Assembly: GCA_964506185.1 (NCBI GenBank)
Contig: CAZDKL010000029.1
Coordinates: forward strand, 1-17,216
Source of the DNA: UBA2144 sp964506185
GTDB taxonomy: Bacteria; Patescibacteriota; Gracilibacteria; Peribacterales; Peribacteraceae
Direction: 5' to 3'
DNA length: 17,216 nucleotides
Shown here: piece after piece, positions 12,221 to 17,216 of the stretch
Position numbering within the stretch: the stretch's first letter is position 1
Layout: each line of letters starts with the position of its first letter
Translations under genes and position numbers: made by a program
Notes under the pieces: model-generated
Database searches by the model: none
The model's input: the letters and a program-made list of their open reading frames with translations, nothing else
What the model was told of the DNA's origin: nothing

Positions 12221-13264
12221 TTAAAACAATCCTTGTTGTACATCAGTAGGAACCGGAAGTCCAAGAAGTTCGTAAGCAAGCTGTGTAACCGTTCTTCCCT
12301 TCGGAGTGCGTTGCAAGTAGCCTTGCTGAAGCAAGTAAGGCTCGTACATATCCTCCAAAGTTTGTTCTTCTTCCGAAGTTGCAGCCGCAAGAGTACTTAA
12401 TCCAACTGGACCGCCTCCAAACTTCTCGATTATCGCTTTTAAAATCTCGCGATCAGTCTTATCAAGTCCCCTATCATCAACCCCAAGTGAATCGAGTGTC
12501 TTGTTAACACGTTTTAATGATATCAACGGCTCATCATTCACCTGTGCAAAATCTCTTATTGCTCTTACCAACCTATTTGCAACTCTTGGTGTTGCACGCG
12601 CACTTAATGCAATTCGATTCGAGACACTTTCATCCAATTTAACTTCCAAAATTCCCGCAGTTCTCTCCACAATCTGCTCCATTTCGATTTGTGAATAGTA
12701 TTGAAGCTTAAAGTTGTGAACAAACCTGTCTCTGAGCGGTGCGGATATTGATCCGGCCTTCGTTGTAGCTCCAACCAATGTGAATGGCTTTAGATCTAAT
12801 CGCATTGAACGCGCAGTTGGCCCTTTGCCGATTACTAAATCCAATATGAAGTCCTCCATTGCACTATACAAGACTTCCTCAATCGCCGGACGAAGCCTAT
12901 GGATCTCATCAATGAACAAAACATCTCCTGCTTCCAAATTTGTGAGCAGTGAAGCCAGATCTCCGGGCTTTTCTATAGCTGGTCCGGTCGTAACTCTCAC
13001 CTGAGACCCCATTTCTCGGGCTATAATATGCGCCAGGGTGGTTTTTCCAAGTCCTGGGGGCCCATGTAGCAAAGCATGCCCCATCGGCTCATTTCGCTTC
13101 TTAGCAGCCTCTAAATGGACCAGTAAATGACCTTTAATATCACTTTGGCCTACATACTCGCTTAAGCTCTGAGGGCGCAGGGTTTGCTCAAAAACGTCAT
13201 TATCACGCGCTGTCCTGCCAGGTTGTACAGGATGAGAAGATCTGGTCTGTCTTTGGATTGTCAT
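12221..13264 (-). CDS. ruvB: Holliday junction branch migration helicase RuvB
   Basis: A 347-residue AAA+ motor of the RuvAB complex that drives Holliday-junction branch migration. In order: the N-terminal FEQTLRPQSLSEYVGQ box, Walker A GPPGLGKT (residues 68-75), Walker B VLFIDEIHRL (DEIH at 119-122), sensor 1 TLVGATTKAGSISAPLRDRF with the arginine finger region, and the winged-helix domain with GGGPVGLSTLA and the C-terminal YLQRTPKGR typical of RuvB. Length and motifs are normal. Neither ruvA nor ruvC is adjacent. The start ATG at 13264 is 8 nt downstream of an extended -10 box and has no Shine-Dalgarno. A small unknown gene follows 9 nt after its stop. Confidence 0.97.
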   Translation of the reverse strand: MTIQRQTRSSHPVQPGRTARDNDVFEQTLRPQSLSEYVGQSDIKGHLLVHLEAAKKRNEPMGHALLHGPPGLGKTTLAHIIAREMGSQVRVTTGPAIEKPGDLASLLTNLEAGDVLFIDEIHRLRPAIEEVLYSAMEDFILDLVIGKGPTARSMRLDLKPFTLVGATTKAGSISAPLRDRFVHNFKLQYYSQIEMEQIVERTAGILEVKLDESVSNRIALSARATPRVANRLVRAIRDFAQVNDEPLISLKRVNKTLDSLGVDDRGLDKTDREILKAIIEKFGGGPVGLSTLAAATSEEEQTLEDMYEPYLLQQGYLQRTPKGRTVTQLAYELLGLPVPTDVQQGLF

Positions 13265-13272
13265 GGGATGCG

Positions 13273-13281
13273 ATTATAGCA
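13273..13281 (-). promoter_or_regulatory. extended -10 promoter (TGCTATAAT) of ruvB
   Basis: A perfect TG-N-TATAAT on the minus strand, ending 8 nt before the ruvB ATG. The predicted start site leaves a leader of at most one or two bases. Confidence 0.7.
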
Positions 13282-13304
13282 TAGGATTTGCTAAAGTTTG
13301 GTAC

Positions 13305-13310
13305 TACAAT
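13305..13310 (+). promoter_or_regulatory. possible -10 box (TACAAT) of the gene at 13320
   Basis: TACAAT ends 9 nt before the ATG at 13320, in the 55-bp divergent gap with ruvB. No Shine-Dalgarno and no convincing -35. Confidence 0.4.
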
Positions 13311-13319
13311 GTTCGTGCT

Positions 13320-13922
13320 ATGAACAAGCCAATAGTGACTCTGGGACTAATTGTGATGCTTATTGCCATAGGCGCAGCAGATGCCTTTTTAACTTCTGCA
13401 AAGCTTCCCAAGGTTGATACCAAGCCTCAAACACAAAACCAGCCCCAACAAAAACCCAAGCCCAAGCCACCAGTTAAAAAAGTTAAAAAAACAAAGACCA
13501 CCAAGGTGCCAAACATCTTAGAAATTCTCGTGAACGAACAATACAATTTCCAGCAAACAAATGAGCAGAACTTGCTGTCGATGATTATCAAAGATGGCAC
13601 TCCTGTTCAGTCCCGCACATTAATTAAGAACGGAGACCGCGCTGGATTTGTTGCATGGTCAGAATCACCGAAGGTTAAATTGTATTTCTTATCACTTAAA
13701 GAAGCACTCCATGTTTCTTTCACTCCTAAAGTGAAAGATTTGATTGATGAAACTCAGAAGCGTGAAGGAAAAGCTGAAAGAAATTTGCTGTCTTTCTTTG
13801 ATCCAGGAATTGGAGAAGAGCGATTAGTATTCGTTAGAGTAAGAAACAGACTGTTTGAATTCCACTTAGCCAAAGATCATGAGGACGAAATGTTCGATCT
13901 TGTAGAGAAGCTGACTAAGTAA
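13320..13922 (+). CDS. uncharacterised single-pass membrane-anchored protein
   Basis: From the ATG at 13320 (MNKPIVTLGLIVMLIAIGA) it has 200 residues; an ATG at 13263 would overlap the ruvB start and both promoters. Residues about 5-23 form one hydrophobic helix, an uncleaved anchor or signal peptide. Then come a Pro/Gln/Lys linker (residues about 35-60: TQNQPQQKPKPKPPVKKVKK) and an extracytoplasmic domain of about 135 residues containing GDRAGFVAWSESPKVKLYFL and RLVFVRVRNRLFEFHL. I recognise no family. It points towards the secreted Cys-head/Lys-tail genes and ends 2 nt from the last of them, so the two transcription units converge. A role at the cell surface is inferred from topology only. 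Confidence 0.65.
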   Translation: MNKPIVTLGLIVMLIAIGAADAFLTSAKLPKVDTKPQTQNQPQQKPKPKPPVKKVKKTKTTKVPNILEILVNEQYNFQQTNEQNLLSMIIKDGTPVQSRTLIKNGDRAGFVAWSESPKVKLYFLSLKEALHVSFTPKVKDLIDETQKREGKAERNLLSFFDPGIGEERLVFVRVRNRLFEFHLAKDHEDEMFDLVEKLTK

Positions 13923-13924
13923 TA

Positions 13925-15172
13925 TTACTTTATTCTTCCACGTGAAAAGTTATAGGCTTTTTTTGCCCTCAAGTACTTAGCCTTAGCATCTTTGTAAGAT
14001 CGCTTAACCACATTCAGAAATTTCTTATTATTTTGCGAATTGCGCTTTTTAAATACCTCATATTCACCACGTTCGGATTTCTTTATACCTTTGTAGATTA
14101 TCTTCTCTGCATCCCGTTTCTTATTATAAGCTTTTTTGGCTTTCTTTCTAATTTTGTTGTATTCAGATTTTGCTTTAGCAACCTTATTATCGTCATTCTT
14201 ATGCCTTTCCTCAATATCTGAATATTTGCCTAAAGCTTTTTGCTTTATCTTCAAATACTCTTTCTTAGCTTTTGCTTTTTCCTTTTTATACTTTGCATAA
14301 GCTTCTTTCTTTGCCTTTTTGTACTTGCTCCAAGCTACCTTCCTTCTTTCCTCATATTTCGGATATCTAAATTTTGCGGCCTTGTAATTATTCCATGATG
14401 CTTTCTTCACAAGTTTCGCATCCTTGTATTCTTGCTTCCATTTTTTTCTCTCAGATTTACTATCTTTACCGCCGTTACACTTCTTGGAACGAACATAGTA
14501 GTCCGGCTGACAACTTACCGATCTTCCTTTTTTATCTTTATAACATTTAAAGTTTACTCCATAATTACTGCATTTCGGACACTTTGCACATATCCCACTT
14601 TTATCTCTGCACCTCTCGTAACCCAGTTTAATGTGACTCTTTCTGCAAGTCGGTATCATGTTTTCGTATCCCACATAGCACTTCTCTCCTGCTGGACATT
14701 TAACTCCTATACACATAGTGCACCAGCTTGCACCTGCCTCACATATCTTAGTTCTATCCAAATATAGAGGTAAATCACTATCAATAAACTTGGACGACTT
14801 TTTGAAGTCTTCTTTCTTACCATTAATAATCCTGCACTTAGGTATCCATTTTTTTGATTTATTAAGTTCAACGACACAGAAAGCTCCTATCGGACAATCA
14901 TACTTTTCACAAGCAGAACAATGCTTGCCTCCTACACCTTCTCTTGATTCAATACACTTACCATCTTTGTCCCTACACTTATTATATCCATCAGATTTTC
15001 CACATCTAGCAGCCTTTTGTATGTTTTTTGCGTAACAGGATTCACCTTTGTCACAAACTCTATAATTGCATTGCGCACATTTGCCATCGCACATTTCAGG
15101 CTTTGCAGCATCAGCTTGTACAGCTGCTAATGACGTAATAACTATGCCTAGAGCAATAGATACAAAACGCAT
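13925..15172 (-). CDS. secreted Cys-rich head / Lys-rich hendecad tail protein (paralogue A)
   Basis: A 415-residue protein starting with a signal peptide (MRFVSIALGIVITSLAAVQA, cleavage near ADA). The head (about 26-230) contains 26 Cys in four related modules of pattern Cx2Cx4Cx5Cx(10-15)C (the last module Cx2Cx2Cx5...), linked by Cx6C units such as CRDKDGKC. The tail is extremely Lys-rich with Tyr every 11 residues (examples: KKEKAKAKKEY, LKIKQKALGKY, NKIRKKAKKAY, KGIKKSERGEY) and ends in two 7-residue steps (KDAKAKY, LRAKKAY). It lacks the tail Cys loop of its paralogue and has instead a 21-residue segment. Its ATG overlaps the stop of the upstream paralogue (TAATG), indicating translational coupling. 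I recognise no known family. An extracellular disulfide-stabilised head on a long basic helix is inferred. Confidence 0.85.
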   Translation of the reverse strand: MRFVSIALGIVITSLAAVQADAAKPEMCDGKCAQCNYRVCDKGESCYAKNIQKAARCGKSDGYNKCRDKDGKCIESREGVGGKHCSACEKYDCPIGAFCVVELNKSKKWIPKCRIINGKKEDFKKSSKFIDSDLPLYLDRTKICEAGASWCTMCIGVKCPAGEKCYVGYENMIPTCRKSHIKLGYERCRDKSGICAKCPKCSNYGVNFKCYKDKKGRSVSCQPDYYVRSKKCNGGKDSKSERKKWKQEYKDAKLVKKASWNNYKAAKFRYPKYEERRKVAWSKYKKAKKEAYAKYKKEKAKAKKEYLKIKQKALGKYSDIEERHKNDDNKVAKAKSEYNKIRKKAKKAYNKKRDAEKIIYKGIKKSERGEYEVFKKRNSQNNKKFLNVVKRSYKDAKAKYLRAKKAYNFSRGRIK

Positions 15173-16479
15173 TACTTCATTTTATCGTAAGCCTTCTTAA
15201 TTCTTTCATATGTCTTCTTTTTCTTCTTGTACTCTTCCTTAGGTTTTTTTATTTCATCATTATATCTCTTCTTCGCTGCAGCTTTATTTTTGTCGTAATC
15301 CTTCTTTTTAGCCTTTTTGGTGTCGTTGTATACCTTTTTGGCATTGTCGCGTGCTTTTTCATAAGCCTTCTTCGCTTTTTTGCGCATCGACTCATACTCT
15401 GATTTAGCTTTACTTCTTTTTTCTTTGTAATCATCAAGAGCTGTATTTCTTTCTTTTTGATCAGCTTTGTACTTATTCTTCTTGTCTTTACATTTGCTTG
15501 AACTACCACCATCGTCTCTGCATTTTTTATAAGCAGCTTTTGACTTTTCATATTTCTTCTTTGCATCATTGTATTTCTTTTTTGCCGGATTTTTTACATT
15601 CAAATATTTGCCCTTCGCTTTACTCTTGGCAGACAGATATTTATTCTTTTCATCTGCTTTTGTCTTCTTGTACTTATCATAAGCAGTCTTTTTGATGGTC
15701 TTATACGTACTCCAACCCATCTCTTTCCCATCATCATATTTTGCTTTAGCAACTTTTTTTGCAGCTTTATATTTCGACCAAGCTGCGGATTTTTCTTTCT
15801 TAGCTATATTCTTACCTTTTTTCAAAGCTTTTTTCATTTCGCTTTTGCTACATTTCTTAGAATTAACATAAAAATTCGTCATACACATAACACTATTTAC
15901 GCCCTTCTCCTTGTAGCACTTCATTCTGTCTTCGCAATCTGGACATTTTGCACACGCACCTTTCTTGTCTTTGCACCTTGTGAAATATTTTGTCTTGCTT
16001 TCCTTGCATTTCGGCCTCAAGTCATTGTAATCAACATAACAGGTTTGCCCGCTCGGACATTTTTTACCAATACAAGCTGCACACCATCCCGCTGGATCGC
16101 AAATGCGTGCACGTTCCATATTCAACGGACTGGATCTATATACACACCTTGCTTTCCACTGCCCATGAACAGTTTTGGTCGTGACACAAAAACTACCAGA
16201 ATCACACTCATGATCCTTACATGCATCACATCTTGAACCACCAACTCCGCTATCCTGACATTTGCCAGAAGAATTCCTGCACATCTGATATCCTGCTCTG
16301 TTTTTACATGTTGCCACATTCCATAAACCCTTCGCGTAACAACTTTCTCCTGAACCGCATTTAGTATAATTACACTGTGCGCACGGACCTTCACACATTT
16401 CGAAAGCAAATGTCTTTCCCGTACTAAGGAAAACCAAAGCCGTAAACAAAACTACTGATGCAAAAATCGATTTTTTCAT
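15172..16479 (-). CDS. secreted Cys-rich head / Lys-rich hendecad tail protein (paralogue B)
   Basis: A 435-residue protein with signal peptide MKKSIFASVVLFTALVFLST, cleavage near TFA. The head (about 27-230) has 26 Cys aligning one to one with paralogue A (CAQCNYTKCGSGESC; CDACKDHECDSGSFC; CAACIGKKCPSGQTC; CAKCPDCEDRMKC). The tail (about 235-435) follows an exact plan by aromatic spacing: six 11-residue units (KAAKKVAKAKY ... LNVKNPAKKKY), two 7-residue units, a 20-residue unit holding two Cys (KKCRDDGGSSSKC), one 14-residue unit, six more 11-residue units (KEKRSKAKSEY ... NDEIKKPKEEY), and two final 7-residue units. This implies an internal duplication of an 80-residue block. It is probably a long basic alpha-helical coiled coil outside the cell. 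The middle gene of a tandem family; function unknown. Confidence 0.87.
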   Translation of the reverse strand: MKKSIFASVVLFTALVFLSTGKTFAFEMCEGPCAQCNYTKCGSGESCYAKGLWNVATCKNRAGYQMCRNSSGKCQDSGVGGSRCDACKDHECDSGSFCVTTKTVHGQWKARCVYRSSPLNMERARICDPAGWCAACIGKKCPSGQTCYVDYNDLRPKCKESKTKYFTRCKDKKGACAKCPDCEDRMKCYKEKGVNSVMCMTNFYVNSKKCSKSEMKKALKKGKNIAKKEKSAAWSKYKAAKKVAKAKYDDGKEMGWSTYKTIKKTAYDKYKKTKADEKNKYLSAKSKAKGKYLNVKNPAKKKYNDAKKKYEKSKAAYKKCRDDGGSSSKCKDKKNKYKADQKERNTALDDYKEKRSKAKSEYESMRKKAKKAYEKARDNAKKVYNDTKKAKKKDYDKNKAAAKKRYNDEIKKPKEEYKKKKKTYERIKKAYDKMK

Positions 16480-16511
16480 AAAGAGGAAGGATTAACTTCA
16501 AATTGATTAAT

Positions 16512-16539
16512 ATTGTACCGAGAGATGAAATAAAGTGAA
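16512..16539 (-). promoter_or_regulatory. possible promoter of the paralogue B/A pair
   Basis: In the 83-nt gap upstream of 16479, the minus strand has TTCACT, a 16-bp spacer and TACAAT, giving a leader of roughly 25-30 nt. Unlike most genes here this one would not be leaderless. The leader has no AGGAGG, but a CCTTCCTC run. A moderate match only. Confidence 0.35.
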
Positions 16540-16562
16540 CTTGACAGTGTTTTCAACGGTTA

Positions 16563-17216
16563 TTACTTCTTAGATTCCTCATATCTCCTCCTCGCTTTAT
16601 TGAATTTTTCTTTCACTTTTTGATACTTGGCAAGTGCTTTCTTTTTTGCCCTCTCATATTTCTTCCTGGCTTTTTCTTTTGCCTTTTTATAATCAGAAAG
16701 CGGTCCCTTTTTCGCGTTTTCATAATCTTTTTTAGCATTATTTCTGGCCTTATCGAAACTCCTATTCGCCTTTTCAAGCTTTATATCAAGGTAGTTTTCA
16801 GCTTCCTCAATCTCTTTTTCAAATACCTTCTTTGCTTCTTTATTAGCTTTTTTCGCTCTTTCGTAATTATCCTTTGATCTCTTGCACGAAACAGGGCTTC
16901 TTCCGTCGGATTTGCATTTTTTATAAGTGGACTTTGCGTCCTTGTAATAAGTATATGTTGAATTATACTTTTCCTCGGCCTTTTTCTCTTTTTTTGCATA
17001 ACTACTTTTTGCAGACTTTACCTTTTTCTTAAACTTTGTTCTGGATTCTCTCTTAATACTTCTGTATTCATCACGTGCCTTGCCTTTTGCTTCTCTATAT
17101 TCCTCTCTTGCCGGCCCTCTTTCCTTATTGTACTGCTTCTTAGCTTTAGATCTTGCTTTTTTATAAATGACTACCCAGCTAGCGCAGAAAATGGGGTTTT
17201 GAGCTAAAATATTGGC
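16563..17216 (-). CDS. third Lys-rich hendecad tail protein (paralogue C, N-terminal part beyond the window)
   Basis: An open frame without an in-window start runs from the window edge to the TAA at 16563-16565, about 217 residues. Its aromatic spacing copies paralogue B exactly: six 11-residue units (KKARSKAKKQY to AKKEKKAEEKY), 7, 7, a 20-residue unit with two Cys (KKCKSDGRSPVSC), 14, six 11-residue units (the first ends in Leu: EKEIEEAENYL; then DKARNNAKKDY, ERAKKKALAKY and others), then 7, 7 (QKVKEKF, NKARRRY) and a short end. At a few positions Phe or Leu replaces Tyr. Upstream of Trp (codon 17175-17177) the first residues (NPIFCAS) no longer resemble paralogue B, so a Cys head is expected but not seen. 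It lies 83 nt upstream of paralogue B on the same strand. Confidence 0.8.
   Translation of the reverse strand, partial: ANILAQNPIFCASWVVIYKKARSKAKKQYNKERGPAREEYREAKGKARDEYRSIKRESRTKFKKKVKSAKSSYAKKEKKAEEKYNSTYTYYKDAKSTYKKCKSDGRSPVSCKRSKDNYERAKKANKEAKKVFEKEIEEAENYLDIKLEKANRSFDKARNNAKKDYENAKKGPLSDYKKAKEKARKKYERAKKKALAKYQKVKEKFNKARRRYEESKK

Noticed and set aside
15249..15569. Second open frame on the minus strand within paralogue B (Lys/Arg/Met-rich)
   Set aside because: It is the other frame of the A-rich Lys tail; it lacks the periodic aromatic pattern and any start signal. The same applies to the frame at 16781-16999 within paralogue C.

Overview
The window looks like a piece of chromosome from a small-genome bacterium, most likely in the Candidate Phyla Radiation (Patescibacteria), possibly a Peregrinibacteria-like lineage. 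The signs are short tightly packed genes, VirB2/TrbC-like multi-pilin membrane proteins of the type common in that group, an S-layer protein joining thrombospondin-type Ca repeats to SLH domains, almost no Shine-Dalgarno sequences, and many genes that match nothing I recognise. The lineage is inferred from gene content; no rRNA is present. TGA is used as a stop, so there is no sign of the UGA=Gly code of Gracilibacteria/SR1.

Layout. 1-1415: the end of an S-layer/Ca-binding surface protein, then a cluster of small hairpins. 1522-5041 (minus strand): a PUR-family nucleic-acid-binding protein, metG, and a three-gene set of pilin-like membrane proteins. 5060-6525: a divergent kinase-like protein, two tRNA-Gly genes (CCC and GCC), palindromic repeats abutting tRNA ends, and a duplicated tRNA 5' fragment. 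6526-7923: two unknown acidic proteins. 7935-8930: tatD and a small ORF. 9047-10611: a divergent purF split by a -1 frameshift exactly at an A AAA AAG slippery heptamer. 10615-10689: tRNA-Lys. 10763-11917: a GT4 glycosyltransferase carrying two 7-bp tandem arrays inside its coding sequence. 11990-13264 (minus): ruvB and a small downstream gene. 13320-13922: a membrane-anchored unknown protein.

13925-17216 (minus) is the most unusual part: a tandem family of at least three related genes. The two complete ones encode secreted proteins with a disulfide-type head (26 Cys in conserved spacing) followed by a very Lys-rich tail in which Tyr/Phe recurs every 11 residues (hendecads), interrupted by 7-residue steps at fixed places. 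The third runs off the window. I recognise no described family. The architecture suggests long basic helical rods presented outside the cell.

A second window-wide feature is transcriptional. Many genes have a good -10 box (TATAAT, or the form TGTARNAT) ending only 5-9 nt before the start codon and no Shine-Dalgarno, as expected for leaderless mRNAs. This pattern also helps choose start codons (metG, the first pilin gene, the gene at 7330).
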